64,000 nt of DNA from Pleodorina starrii (taxonomy: Eukaryota; Chlorophyta; Chlorophyceae; Chlamydomonadales; Volvocaceae), in the NCBI GenBank assembly GCA_030267565.1, contig BRXU01000015.1:743001-807000 (forward strand), in the 5' to 3' direction. Both the position numbers and the translations under genes were made by a program. Shown here piece by piece: positions 1 through 9,887 of this stretch. The first letter of the stretch is position 1, and every line of letters begins with the position of its first letter. A model generated the notes under the pieces. That model ran no database searches and was not told the DNA's origin. It saw nothing but the letters and a program-made list of their open reading frames with translations.

Positions 1-821
1 AATCTTCGTTTCGGAAACAAACTATGTTTGCATTGCGAACATTCTTCCCGCGACCACACCACAGCAGCTCTGCTAGCCGGTCCGATCGTCTTGACGCATA
101 TTGCTATTACAAAGGTTGCAAGGAGCAAACCATGAGGGGCAAACTGCTGGTTGTTGGACGCCAAGCCGCCGATGCACGCACGATGCAGCCCTATGCAGCG
201 GTCTTCTGCGGGCCGCCCAACAAGTCCAGTCGGCAACCTAGGGGATGGACTTCTACATTCCCTGTCCTAATGTTATAGCAGTCAAGCCTCCTCTACGGCG
301 AATACCTCAGTAGCGAAGCCTGTGCACTCTCGTCGGCAACTGCACGTCGTCGCTACCCTCGCAAACAGTTCCGCTGTCCTTCTATTGGCAAGTCAGCCTG
401 CGCGATGTGTAAATGATACACTCCATGTCTACTGTCAAGTAACTTCAGCCAATGCGCTGGCCGGAAGAGTTGCACAGTGCCGAGACGGCGCGCGATGCTA
501 AACATGGGTCGGATTGCTGAAGCCGAAGGCATTTCAGATATAAAGCTCTGGAATGTCGATGCGACACTCTCACAGTTGACGCCCTCGCCGCTCGCTTTGG
601 AAATGCCGTATTTCGGTCGATGCGCACATGCGCTCATGCACCCGACGGGATGACGCGCTTCGCGCGGCGCCGGCAGGCCTTGATAACGACTCGGCTAGCA
701 GGAATGTCGACACTCTCACATTTCACGCCCTCGCCGCCCTAGCACTCAACTTAACCCGTACGGATTTAGTGGGGCCCCACCCTTTTTCCGGCTTCAAGGA
801 AGCCGACACCAACCCCTTGTC
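1..821. mobile_element. Interspersed repeat R1, copy A (cut by window edge)
   Basis: This stretch matches 55535-56414 almost base for base and 49514-50368 more loosely, so it is one of three copies of a dispersed element of about 1.2 kb. Its left part lies outside the window. The right end carries GGGGCCCCACCC near 770, a one-base variant of the palindromic 12-mer in the other copies. A short GGCTTC/GAAGCC hairpin and the shared terminus CCCCTTGTC follow. Short open frames on both strands are not convincing as proteins. The element class is unknown. Confidence 0.8.
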
Positions 822-1159
822 TGTGGGGGACGTCCCGGGAAGTCACAGAGCCCAAAAAGCAGGCCGCGCGAGCAAGAACAGCAAGCCGCGCCATTTGGCT
901 AAAAGCCCAAACCACCGAAGGGAGCCCTGTCCCTAATCTAATATCGTATATGGATGTACCATTGCCCTTTGCTGGTGCGTATCCACATAGCAGGCGGTAA
1001 TGAAGCGCCGAACCAGGACGGCACTTTGAAATTTTCGACGCCAAAGCAAACGAGCCCAAAGCCACATCATGCGTGGCGCGTTTTAAGGTGGTGGCACGTG
1101 TTGACAGAGCGCAAATCTCGGGCATAGCGCCAGACTGTAGAGATACGGAGGCCATGGAT
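822..1159. other. Spacer, no gene seen
   Basis: Sequence between repeat R1 and the DIRS-class element. I see no splice-consistent exon, RNA gene or repeat. Its last bases are the left insertion flank of the DIRS element, which begins at the ACT of 1160-1162. Confidence 0.6.
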
Positions 1160-1293
1160 ACTGCTTAAACGACACTCCTCCCAACCGTACATTGACTAAC
1201 GTGGTCGGGCGACACCGTCTGGGGCACGATTTTATCGCCAGCCCACTGGTTTGGTTGTCCTTTGATACCAGCACCAGTCGCCAGCTATCACGC
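1160..1293. repeat. DIRS split direct repeat A1 (outer left)
   Basis: 134 bp identical to 3187-3320. The preceding base differs (T at 1159, C at 3186) and so does the base after the end (T at 1294, C at 3321), which fixes both limits. It starts with ACT, the proposed crossover trinucleotide. The recombinase start codon lies just inside, at 1310. Confidence 0.95.
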
Positions 1294-1309
1294 TGCCCCT
1301 TCGGCTGAA

Positions 1310-2866
1310 ATGAGTCTTCTGTACGGCGGCGGTTTGCCCGTGTCTCAAGAGCAGGTAAGAAAACCTCCTGCGCCGCCCTTGAATCAGAGATGGGCGGAGA
1401 TGCCATTTGCAACTGTGTCTCCTGACCTATGCTCTGATCTCCTTTAAACCTCCTATCTTTAACACTCAGGTTTGGGCGACTCTCACCAGCCCGGTTGCGA
1501 GTTCCATGATCGCGCCACCAGTGCTCGGAGTTGGGCTGCCTCTGCCCCCGTCGGCCGCCGGTTCGGTGAGTGCCTCCCAGGCTTCTGAGGGCTGCCCAAA
1601 CGCGGTCAATCCGCTCCTTCCTGTACGCCTTACCCATGACCGTCTACTCGCCTTGTGTTTTGCTCCCCACAGGCATCCCCGCCTACGTTAGCGGGGTTGC
1701 GCCTGGCCGACTCCGCTCACCCGCAGGAGGGGCTCGTGGTGCCCGCCCCTCCCCAGCACCTGCAGTCCTACATGGTCGAAGGCCTGGCCTCCGTGCGCGG
1801 AGTCCAGGCCTGCGCCTACGCTGCCAGCACCCGCGAGAAGATGGAGCGCGCGCTGCAGAACTTCAGTCTCTGGCTGCGGCAGTGGGGCGGTGGCCGCCAG
1901 CTGATGGACTGCACCCCCGAGCAGGTGCTGGTGTACATGGAGCAGCACTGGACTTCCGCCCATCGGGGTCGCAACTCCACCGGCCGGCCCAGCCCCAGTG
2001 CCATCCTTTCCGAGCTGTCGTTCCTGTCGACCCAGTTCGATCTCCTGGGTCGCCGCGGCGTGTACGATCCCCAGACGGGGGCGGGCAACCCCTGCCTCTC
2101 CAGCGACGTCACCATTTACCGCCGCGGGTACCAGCGGCAGTCGGGCAATGCGGGCTACCAGGAACGCTCTGCCGTGCCGCTGACCCTGGCCAAGTACCGC
2201 CGGCTGGTGGTGTACCTCTACATCAGCGCCGGGGCCGCCGACGGGCTCGCGCGGTTGGTGCTGTTGCGCGACCTGCTGTGCTTCATGTACATGTGGCTGA
2301 CCACCACCCGGGGCCATGACTGCGGGCGCCTTTCCCTTGGGGACTTCCGCGACCCGAGGGACGTGGGGCGGCCGTACGGCGGCTTCCCCTTGGCGTTGCT
2401 GCAGCCGTGGGAGGCGTACCCGGCGGGGTTCCACCTGGTCGTCTCCCAGCTCGGTACCAAGACGTACCAAGGGCGGCGGGCCCCACCCGTGCGCCTGGCC
2501 CCCGTTGAGGAGATGGGCTTCTGCTTCGTGCGGACGCTGGCACAGTACCTGGGCTTCTGTCGGCGGGGCGGGTGGCCCGTGCAGGGCTACCTGTTCCGCC
2601 CCTTGGAGCCCAACCAGTCGGGCTTCTCCGAGCGGCCGCTTGGGAGTGCGGCTCTGTCCGCCCGGCTGCGGCTCCACCTGCAGGGCGCCGGCCTGTACGA
2701 GGGGGAGACCTGCCACAGCTTCCGTCGCGGGGCGCTGCAGCACGCGCGCTCGGTGGGCGTGCCCACGGCCGGCCTCCTGGAGCTCGGACAGATGCGGTCG
2801 CTCGGCACGCTTCAGCGGTACCTGGACCCGTCGCGGCACTTGACGTCCGGATCCGTTTCCAAGTGA
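1310..2866 (+). CDS. Tyrosine recombinase of the DIRS element (spliced)
   Basis: Enzyme that would integrate the circular DNA copy of the element. I propose three exons: 1310-1354, 1470-1565 and 1673-2866. They are separated by introns of 115 and 107 bp with GTAAGA..CAG and GTGAGT..CAG borders. Every junction is phase 0, giving about 444 residues. The last exon alone lacks an ATG at its 5' end, which supports splicing. Tyrosine-recombinase residues are visible: the first Arg in TTRGHDCGRL (about residue 260), the second box CHSFRRG (about 394) with His and Arg, and the nucleophile Tyr in LQRYLDP (about 430). The gene runs opposite to gag and pol, as in Kangaroo. The N-terminal exons are inferred; the C-terminal catalytic part is secure. 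Confidence 0.88.
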
Positions 2867-2977
2867 TACGGGCGTTGGATTGCTGTTTCCGTTGTTATGC
2901 GGCTAACCATCCCCGGTGACGCCTCGTGGCCGTGCCGTGTATTTCCTCTGATTGCGTCTGTTGGGTGGGTGGGTGGC

Positions 2978-3189
2978 GATTGTTGACGGCGTTGAACCGA
3001 GGGATACCTTCGGTCTCCCTTGCTGGATGTATTCTGTAATTGTAGCAGTTGAGAGAGAAGGGGTCTATTGCGGTGTCGAGCTTACAACCTTGCCTCCGAT
3101 GCTCTCCCTTTCGCGCCCTTTCCGTACGCCGTACTTGCATCATCCCTTAACTATCCAACGGTGGGCCGAGCATTTCTGTAATGTTCACT
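2978..3189. repeat. DIRS split direct repeat B1 (internal)
   Basis: 212 bp identical to 12444-12655. It starts right after the recombinase gene and ends with ACT, which is also the first trinucleotide of A2. The B1/A2 junction reproduces the junction of the predicted circular intermediate. Confidence 0.95.
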
Positions 3190-3320
3190 GCTTAAACGAC
3201 ACTCCTCCCAACCGTACATTGACTAACGTGGTCGGGCGACACCGTCTGGGGCACGATTTTATCGCCAGCCCACTGGTTTGGTTGTCCTTTGATACCAGCA
3301 CCAGTCGCCAGCTATCACGC
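3187..3320. repeat. DIRS split direct repeat A2 (internal)
   Basis: 134 bp identical to A1 (1160-1293), overlapping B1 by three bases (ACT). From here to 3478 the plus strand is extremely C-rich with poly-C runs and shows no feature. Confidence 0.95.
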
Positions 3321-3478
3321 CAAACCATACCGCGCCCACGCGGCCCCTTCCAACCCTTCGCCCCGGTGTTACCCTTGCCCCGCCCCCACTTCTCTCTTCT
3401 TCCCCCCGCCCCCGCTCCACCCCCCCCCCACTCTCCGATCCCCCCCCATCCCAACAGCGCCCGGGGCCCCCAGGCTGG

Positions 3479-3841
3479 TTAGGGGGGGGCCCCCAGGAGG
3501 CGCCCCAGCCCCTTGCTGATGGCCCGCTCCCATTTGCCCGTCAGCGTCTCGCCTCCTCCCCACCCCCACACCGCCGCACCCTGCTCATCCTTCCGCTCGC
3601 CCCACACCTCCCAGCCCCCCTTGCCCGGCCGGTACCATAGCTCGGCCTCCTCGGTCCCCCAGGACGCCACTGGTCCGAAGTAGGCCGAAGCTGAAAAACT
3701 CTCCACCCGGTACACCACGAGGCCGTCGTCCGGCCCGTGCTCCCACGCCCGGATGCGGACCCATCGCGCGGAACCAAACGCGGCCGTCTGCAGCTGGTAG
3801 CTGTCCCGGGTCTCCCTGCCCGCGGTGCCCCTCTCCTCCAC
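3479..3841 (-). CDS. Hypothetical ORF of the DIRS element, distal part
   Basis: A 120-codon open frame on the gag/pol strand, ending at a TAA at 3479-3481 just before repeat A2. The product is rich in Trp, Tyr and Gly, with protein-like stretches such as SARWVRIRAWEHGPDDGLV and a PGKGGWEVWGERKDEQ segment. No family is recognised. Between it and the frame at 4503-5060 lies a stretch whose translation (DGDLRAM...GVEVTLPRR) resembles part of that upstream frame (DGYLQAM...GAEVTLLRM). The region may therefore hold a duplicated domain, or one spliced gene with decayed or intronic sequence between. The proposed start is uncertain. Confidence 0.4.
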   Translation of the reverse strand: MEERGTAGRETRDSYQLQTAAFGSARWVRIRAWEHGPDDGLVVYRVESFSASAYFGPVASWGTEEAELWYRPGKGGWEVWGERKDEQGAAVWGWGGGETLTGKWERAISKGLGRLLGAPP

Positions 3842-4502
3842 CTGTTGGGTGTTCGCGAATCGTTCGGGGGTGTCACATCGGACTTGAGCCGTGGTACAGG
3901 CACTGCGGGCGGGTTTATCCGAGTCCCTGGGCCTTCGCCGTGCCCCGTTCCTCCATCCCCTGCTCCTGCAGGCCTACCCGCCCCAACGGCTCTGGGCTCT
4001 GGGCTGCGGGTTCCGCCTACGTCTCGTGCCTGCGGGGCAAGGTGACCTCCACCCCTTTCGCCACCGGCCGCCTTCCCCCTACCATTGCCCGCAGGTCCCC
4101 ATCTCGCGTCCCCACGCCTACGACCCCTCGCCGGCCCGCCTTGCCCCTTCTGTTTCGGGGTCCCGAAGGGCGCCACCGTCTCCTTGATGGCCTGCTTCCC
4201 CTTCTGACCCACGCCTCGCCCCCCCCCCCCCGGGTGCCCCTCCCCTGTACCGCCCGGTCCGGCTCCCCTCGCCCCCGTCCCCTCCCCGCCGGTGTCACCG
4301 TCTGACCTCCCTGGCCCCCTCTACCAGAAGCCGCCCCTTCCTTCCCCACGCTGTCCCGTACCTCGTTTCGCCCGGGTGGCCCCCCCCCCGGGCGGCCCTG
4401 CCTGATGGCGCCCACGCGCCCCCCCCCCTGCCTCCGCGACTCCCTTGGGGACCCCGCCCGCTTCCTCCCACCGTTTGGGTCGTCCCGCCATCTTCGAAAC
4501 GT

Positions 4503-5060
4503 TCACACCGGGCTGGCGCCGCGGTACAGGACCCGCGGGCTGGCTTCCCTGAGGGCCGGGCCTCTCACGATGATGCCTTCCTCCCATTCTCCCTCCTGGG
4601 TGCACCCACACTCCAGCAGTTCCGGGGCCGCGAATCCCGTCCACGGCACGTACATGCGGAGCAAAGTGACCTCTGCCCCGCCCTCGCCCGCCTCCGTCTC
4701 GCCCCTCATGGCCTGAAGGTAGCCATCCCACGTCACCCACGCCCACGACACCCCTTCCTGCTGCGACCGATCCACAACGATGCCGTTCCCGTACTCGCAC
4801 CACTGCCGGGTGCCCCGGGGAATCGGCAGGCAGAACCACACCCCCGTATGCCCCCGCATGAGCTCCAGCGCGCGCCCGGCCTGCCTCGGCCAGTCCCACG
4901 TTGGCGACCCCGGGGTGGAGACGCTCTCCGGCGGCGACACGAAACCCCCGCCCTGTGCGGGGCTTCCTGGCGGCGTCGTGTCGTTCCGCTCCATGGCCCC
5001 CGCGCCAGCCACGCCCCACAGCAGGAGTGCTACCAGCAGCCCCCGTCCGGCCCCCTGCGG
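4503..5060 (-). CDS. Hypothetical Trp-rich ORF with hydrophobic N-terminus, DIRS element
   Basis: Open frame on the gag/pol strand, 130 bp downstream of the pol stop. It begins with a hydrophobic run, GLLVALLLWGVAGAGA (about 5048-4995), that looks like a signal peptide or membrane anchor. A Cys/Trp-containing region follows (TGVWFCLPIPRGTRQWCEYG, then VSWAWVTWDGYLQAM, then FAAPELLECGCTQEGEWEEG). I see no in-frame ATG before the hydrophobic run, so a 5' exon may be spliced on. CCGCAG just upstream could be the acceptor. After 4503 a GTGTGA could serve as donor. DIRS elements usually have only gag, pol and recombinase, so this frame is unexplained. It could be a captured gene. Confidence 0.45.
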   Translation of the reverse strand, partial: PQGAGRGLLVALLLWGVAGAGAMERNDTTPPGSPAQGGGFVSPPESVSTPGSPTWDWPRQAGRALELMRGHTGVWFCLPIPRGTRQWCEYGNGIVVDRSQQEGVSWAWVTWDGYLQAMRGETEAGEGGAEVTLLRMYVPWTGFAAPELLECGCTQEGEWEEGIIVRGPALREASPRVLYRGASPV

Positions 5061-5189
5061 GTTGGGTGTTGGGCGCGTGTTGGACTCGATCTGCTCCGTA
5101 GGCCGGCAGTCATATTGCCGTTGGGGTTGGGGCCCGCCCCTCCTCCGGGGCCAGGACTACTATACCTATTCCCCTCCTTCCCCCTCACC

Positions 5190-7799
5190 TTACTCCCAGC
5201 TGATATACATCGCCTGTATGCGGTAGCGCGGCGCCCGCGGGGCCCTGCCCCCGGCGTTCGGCACTTGCGGCCCCGGGATGCACAAGTCCTCCCGGTGCGG
5301 CAGTACCCAGGCGGCGCGGATGGGCAGGTTCTTCAGGGCCGCCACCCACCAACGGGGCCACACGGGCGCAATCAGCAGGCAGTCCGGCCTTTCCTCTCGG
5401 ATCTTGGCGATCACCCTTCCCATCTGGTCGAACGGCGGGTTAATGTACAGCAGCGGCCTCGACCCCGCTCCCCCGGTCCCGGGCTCTCCCGGGCTCCCCA
5501 GCCTCCCCCAGTCCTGCACGAAGGCGTCCACCCCCAAGGTACCGGGGCACCAGTAGCGGGAGTAGAAGGCGCCGGGCACCTTGGTGCAGTAAGAATCCGC
5601 GAAGACATCCAGGCTGGGCCGTCGGTCGGTCAGGGAGCCCAGTCGCTGCAGCAGGTCCAGATACACCTGCTGATTCAGAGCCCACTGGGAGCCGTCCTCG
5701 TATTTGCTCAGCTCGTCGGCCAGCCGCTGGTTCTGCTCCGTGCGCGGAAACCAGACCACCTCCACCTCCGTGTCCTGCTCCGCGCACAGGCGGTAGATTT
5801 CGGCCACCAGGTCCAGGCAGTCCCCCGCGCCTTTCATGCCCATGACACAGAAGGTCGCCGCCTGGCTGTCGGTCTGGTACTGCAGCCGGCGGCCCGCCAG
5901 CAGCTCTGGTGCCCGGTCCTGCAGCCAGCATATGGCGTGCCGGAGCGTCCCCAGCTCGCGGGCCGTGCTGCTGAAGGCGCCCGCCAGGAGCCGCCGCATC
6001 TCCTCGGGGGTGAACGGGGCCCGCATCGTCTCCGCCAATTGGCCATCCGGCAGGAAAGCCCCGTATGCCCTGTCCGAGGCGTCTCCCGCCAAACACAGCT
6101 GCACGCTGGACCCCTTGGCCCAGCTGGTGCGCCCGTTCTTCCGCCGCAGCAGCTCTAGGAAAAGGCGCACCTGAGCCAGGGCCGTCGCCGGGTCCGGCAA
6201 GGCCTGGTCCCACGACCCCAGCCCGGCCATGGCCCGGGCCACCAAGCGGCTGTGCAGCGGGGCCAAGGCGACCGCTAGGGACATGGAGATCACTCGCCCC
6301 GCCAGCTGCGCGAGGTGCCGCATCGTGACCACCCCGCTGCGCTCCAGCTCCTCCACCTGGCCCTCCAGCTTCTGCACCTTGTCGGGCGGCACCTCGAAGG
6401 CCTGCCGGTCCGCGTGGACCAGGAAACCCAGGAACTTCACCGTCTGGCTGGGCACCAGCTGGCACTTGTTTAGGCTGAGGGTGAATCCCAGCGCCGCCAT
6501 CAAAGTGACCACCGCCCGGCATTGGTATTTGGCCTCCTCCTTGGAGGGCGCGGCCCCCGACTGGTCGTCGATGAGCGAGGTCATGCGGACCCCCGCCTCT
6601 CGGACCGGCCGGAAAATCTCCTGCTTTACGGCGGTGTAGATCTGGCAAGCCGGCGCCAGCCCGAACGCCAGGTGGGGCCAGAAGTACGTCTGGCCTCCCC
6701 ATTCCATGGCCAAGTACGTGTACATGCTGGGGTGGATCGGTAGCTGCCAGTACCCGGACTTGTCGTCTGTCACGTACATGAAGTCCTGGGGTGTGAGATA
6801 CTCCGTGAGCTGCCGAAGCGTCTCGTATTTGAGGGGCCGGTGGCGCAGGAAAGCGTTGAGGTACATGGGGTTCACGCAGAAACGTTGTTTCTTCTCGTTC
6901 GTCACCACCCGGATCCCGTTGATCAGCGTGGGTGGCTCCTGGAAGTCCCATTTGCGTATGGCCCCTTGCCGCAGCATCTCCCCAATCTCCCGCGTCACGA
7001 AGTCCGCGTTCTCCTCCGCGCTGCGGTGGTTCGGGAAACGAACGCTGTGCGGGTGCGTGCCTGCCAGCAGCGCCTCTGGGTCGTGTTCGGGCGCCGCCCG
7101 CCGCAGCATCTGCCGTACTATCTCCAGTTTGCGGGCCCGCTGCGGGGCGTGCTGCTGCGTGGGCGCGTACACCCCCACGAACTCGAACTTAATGCCCTCC
7201 GTTACCATGTGCAGGATGCGCTGCCGGGTGTTGCTTAACTCCCCTGGGCTGGTTACACGGAAGAACTCCTTCATAACCGGTGCGTGCCTCAGCAGTCGGC
7301 CCGCCCGGAAGACGACGCGGTCCTGGAAAAGTGCCGTGAGCTGCTGCTCGAACTGTTCGTCCGGGGTGTCGTCCCGTGCCTCTGGGGAGCCTAGCTTCTC
7401 GAGCATCCCCAGCGCCTCGTACAACTGGTCCAAGGCGACTGCCTCATCCGAATCGCTCAGCGGGGGGAGTGCGGGGTCGGACATGCTGGGCGGGTACTGC
7501 TTAAAATCTGGGGCGTTCGTCCTCAGGAGCCAGCCGTCGCCCTCCTTCCTTTCCAACAACGGGTCCTCGGTCGGATCCCACCCGTCCGCCGCCCATGCGC
7601 CGCCTTCACTGCTCGCGTCCTCGTGCACCGACCCCGCACCCCCCGCCTCGCCCCGTCGCTCTTCTGCCTCCCCCACCTGCGCAGCCAGCCGTCGGGGGTC
7701 CGCTCCGCTTAAGTTCCCTATCGCGCCGCGATCGTCGTGCCACCAGATCTCTCTGCCCCGTGCCCCTTCCCTTCCCCCACCACCTCTCTGCCCCATCAC
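5190..7799 (-). CDS. DIRS pol: reverse transcriptase, RNase H, methyltransferase-like domain
   Basis: An 869-codon frame. Reverse transcriptase: TDDKSGYWQLPIH (about residue 343), FGLAPACQIY (about 375) and the active-site box SLIDDQSG (about 410, IDD in place of YADD), then KCQLVPSQTVKFLGF. RNase H: LAGDASDRAYGAFL (about 575), TARELGTLRHA, YQTDSQAA (about 643) and RTEQNQRLADELSK, which carry the expected acidic residues. The C-terminal part, LDVFADSYCTKVPGAFYS (about 733) and INPPFDQMGRVIAKI (about 788) with LLIAPVWPRWWV, is the NPPF methyltransferase-like domain common in DIRS elements. The N-terminal 90 residues are low in complexity, and the true start may be a later Met or an upstream exon. 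pol is in the same frame as gag, but several stops intervene. Confidence 0.93.
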   Translation of the reverse strand: MMGQRGGGGREGARGREIWWHDDRGAIGNLSGADPRRLAAQVGEAEERRGEAGGAGSVHEDASSEGGAWAADGWDPTEDPLLERKEGDGWLLRTNAPDFKQYPPSMSDPALPPLSDSDEAVALDQLYEALGMLEKLGSPEARDDTPDEQFEQQLTALFQDRVVFRAGRLLRHAPVMKEFFRVTSPGELSNTRQRILHMVTEGIKFEFVGVYAPTQQHAPQRARKLEIVRQMLRRAAPEHDPEALLAGTHPHSVRFPNHRSAEENADFVTREIGEMLRQGAIRKWDFQEPPTLINGIRVVTNEKKQRFCVNPMYLNAFLRHRPLKYETLRQLTEYLTPQDFMYVTDDKSGYWQLPIHPSMYTYLAMEWGGQTYFWPHLAFGLAPACQIYTAVKQEIFRPVREAGVRMTSLIDDQSGAAPSKEEAKYQCRAVVTLMAALGFTLSLNKCQLVPSQTVKFLGFLVHADRQAFEVPPDKVQKLEGQVEELERSGVVTMRHLAQLAGRVISMSLAVALAPLHSRLVARAMAGLGSWDQALPDPATALAQVRLFLELLRRKNGRTSWAKGSSVQLCLAGDASDRAYGAFLPDGQLAETMRAPFTPEEMRRLLAGAFSSTARELGTLRHAICWLQDRAPELLAGRRLQYQTDSQAATFCVMGMKGAGDCLDLVAEIYRLCAEQDTEVEVVWFPRTEQNQRLADELSKYEDGSQWALNQQVYLDLLQRLGSLTDRRPSLDVFADSYCTKVPGAFYSRYWCPGTLGVDAFVQDWGRLGSPGEPGTGGAGSRPLLYINPPFDQMGRVIAKIREERPDCLLIAPVWPRWWVAALKNLPIRAAWVLPHREDLCIPGPQVPNAGGRAPRAPRYRIQAMYISWE

Positions 7800-7949
7800 C
7801 CTCTACGCCCTCTCCCCCCCCACACCTTTCCCGGGTTTCGCCTGAAGCCCTGCCCTGCCGGCCAACCTTCGCTCCTTCCCCCTTCCGGTCCGGCTGTCTG
7901 TTCGCCTCCCGTTACTGTCCCAGCCCACCCTCATTCCCCCCCTGTCCAG

Positions 7950-9887
7950 CTAATGGCCCACGTGCGCCCCCAGCCACTCCGCCACGAGGCGGGCCGGGGT
8001 GTCGTGCCTATACTGGCAAGCTCCCGGGGCCCGGTTGCATCCCCGGTGCGTCAGCGCGTCCACGCAGTGCCGGTGCGCCTTCACCACCTGCCGGACCGCC
8101 GCCGGCGTCGCGGTCGTGACCCCCAAGCCCCGCAGCTGCTGCATGAACCCGTAGCTCACCAGGTCCGCGCCTGCGTTGCCGTCCAGCTCCCCCCCGCCGC
8201 GCCGGCCCCCGCCGCGCCCGCCGAACCCGCGCCCGCCCCTCCCTCCGTAACCCCCATAGCCGCCGCCTCGTGGGCCGGCGGCGTAGCCGCCGCCCGCTCC
8301 GGCCTGCCCCATCGCCCCCCGGCCCCAGCCCGCGACCTCGGGCGCCCCCCAGCCGTGGCTCTCCCCAGCCCAGCTGCCGCCCAGACTGCCGTAAGGGGCC
8401 CCGGCTCCCGGTCCGCTCGCGACCGTGCCGGCCGCGCTGGCCGAGCCCGAAGCCGCCGAGTCGCTCCGCCCTTGGCCCGGGCCGGGCGTCGGGCTGGGCG
8501 AGGGCCCCCGGAGCGTCGAGTTGGCGAAGGTCTGCGCCGCCGCGGCCGCGGCGAGCGTTGCGGCGTGCGCCAGCAGGTCCTGCTGGCTGAGTTGCGGCTT
8601 GTACGCGGGCGAGACTCCATTCTCGGTGTCGAGGTACTCCCGCTGCAGCCGATGTAGGTACACCACCGCGGGCCAGCGGTCGGCCGCCAGCTCCTCGTAG
8701 GTGGGCGGCTTGGTGAGCAAACGGCGCGCCACCACACGGTCGCCAAACTGCTCGATGACGTGGGCGGTGCGGTGCCGGAGCGGCTTCGGCTGCTGCTGCT
8801 GCTGCTGCTGCTTGGGCAGGCCCTCCACCAAAGCCAGCAGGGCGTTGGCCGGCGCCCGGCTGGCTAGCGGCTCCGCGATCGCTACTTTGATGGCGTCCGC
8901 GTCTATCGCGCCAGCCTCCGGGTCCGCGGCCAGTTCCGTCATCTCCCGGGCCCAGCCGTCTACGTGCACGTCCCACGCCTGTCGCAGCCGCTTCCCGACC
9001 CCCGGGTCCTCGGGAATCAAGCCGGCCAAGCCCTCCAGCAGGCGTCGGGCGTGCTGGTTAGCGCTGCCCCGAGCCGATCGCACTAAGTGCTGGGTCGCCT
9101 GCGTGATAGGCGGCGTACCCGACGCGTACCCACGCGCCCTCTCCTCCCGGCGCGCGGAGTCCAGGTATGGATAGAGGTACTCGAGCACCGAGTCCTGCAC
9201 GGTGCTCAGGAGGTGGGCGTGCGGGATCTCCCGCGTCTCCCGCGTCACCTCCATTAGCTGCCGGGCGGTGGGCTCCTCCCGGACCTGGTAAGCCTTACGG
9301 GCGAGCAGGCGGACAACCCTGCCGTTCGCCTCCTCCACCACCGGCAATGGGCCCGCCAAAGGTGGCGGGCGCTCGCTCCCCACCGCGGCACCCGCCGGCC
9401 AGGGCAACCCGCCGGGACCGTCATAGGGTCCCCACGCCTCCTCACTTCCCCAGGCGTCGGCCGGCGGGTCCTCTAGCGGCCAGTCCACCCCGACCGAGGA
9501 AGCCCCCCCGGCCGACGGCCCGTAGGCGCGCCTCGCCTGCCAGGCGCGCATCCCCTCCGGCTCCAGACCGCGTGGCTCTTGGATCCAAGGGTGTAACGCC
9601 GGCGGGGGCGCCCCCGCCGGCATCGAGGCTGAGCGCCGCTGCAGCAGCGCGGCTGACGGCGGCGGCGGCCGCTGCGCTGGGTGTATGGCTGGCGGCAGGG
9701 GGGGGAGCCGGGCGGGTCCCAGGACCGGGTAGGCGATCCTCCGCTGAGTTTCCCGGCCCGCGACTCCCGGCCGAGCTGCCTCGCCGGCGAGCGGCGGGGG
9801 GACCCGCGTCAGGTCGTCCTCCGCCGCCGCCGGCGCCCACCCCGCCGGTGCCCCCGCCGGTCCCGGCTTCCCGGGCAGCCCCCGCAT
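7950..9887 (-). CDS. DIRS gag-like protein
   Basis: A 645-codon frame upstream of pol. It is Pro/Gly/Ala-rich at the N-terminus. A helical central part follows (RARGYASGTPPITQATQHLV and similar), then a seven-residue poly-Gln run near residue 361. A Gly/Arg-rich tract (GGRGGRGFGGRGGGRRGG) comes next, and a C-terminal Cys/His cluster (THRGCNRAPGACQYRH) suggests nucleic-acid binding. This matches the role of gag in packaging element RNA. The same frame stays open upstream to about 10155 without an ATG and still looks coding (for example PYDDLLQRLRQ). A spliced 5' exon joined near an AACGCAG acceptor is therefore likely. The ATG at 9887 is the first in-frame Met. Confidence 0.85.
   Translation of the reverse strand: MRGLPGKPGPAGAPAGWAPAAAEDDLTRVPPPLAGEAARPGVAGRETQRRIAYPVLGPARLPPLPPAIHPAQRPPPPSAALLQRRSASMPAGAPPPALHPWIQEPRGLEPEGMRAWQARRAYGPSAGGASSVGVDWPLEDPPADAWGSEEAWGPYDGPGGLPWPAGAAVGSERPPPLAGPLPVVEEANGRVVRLLARKAYQVREEPTARQLMEVTRETREIPHAHLLSTVQDSVLEYLYPYLDSARREERARGYASGTPPITQATQHLVRSARGSANQHARRLLEGLAGLIPEDPGVGKRLRQAWDVHVDGWAREMTELAADPEAGAIDADAIKVAIAEPLASRAPANALLALVEGLPKQQQQQQQPKPLRHRTAHVIEQFGDRVVARRLLTKPPTYEELAADRWPAVVYLHRLQREYLDTENGVSPAYKPQLSQQDLLAHAATLAAAAAAQTFANSTLRGPSPSPTPGPGQGRSDSAASGSASAAGTVASGPGAGAPYGSLGGSWAGESHGWGAPEVAGWGRGAMGQAGAGGGYAAGPRGGGYGGYGGRGGRGFGGRGGGRRGGGELDGNAGADLVSYGFMQQLRGLGVTTATPAAVRQVVKAHRHCVDALTHRGCNRAPGACQYRHDTPARLVAEWLGAHVGH

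Noticed and set aside
1..821. 84-codon frame MFALRTFFPRPHH... in all three R1 copies
   Set aside because: It is not maintained beyond the repeat, has no family, and differs between copies without codon bias. It is treated as non-coding repeat.
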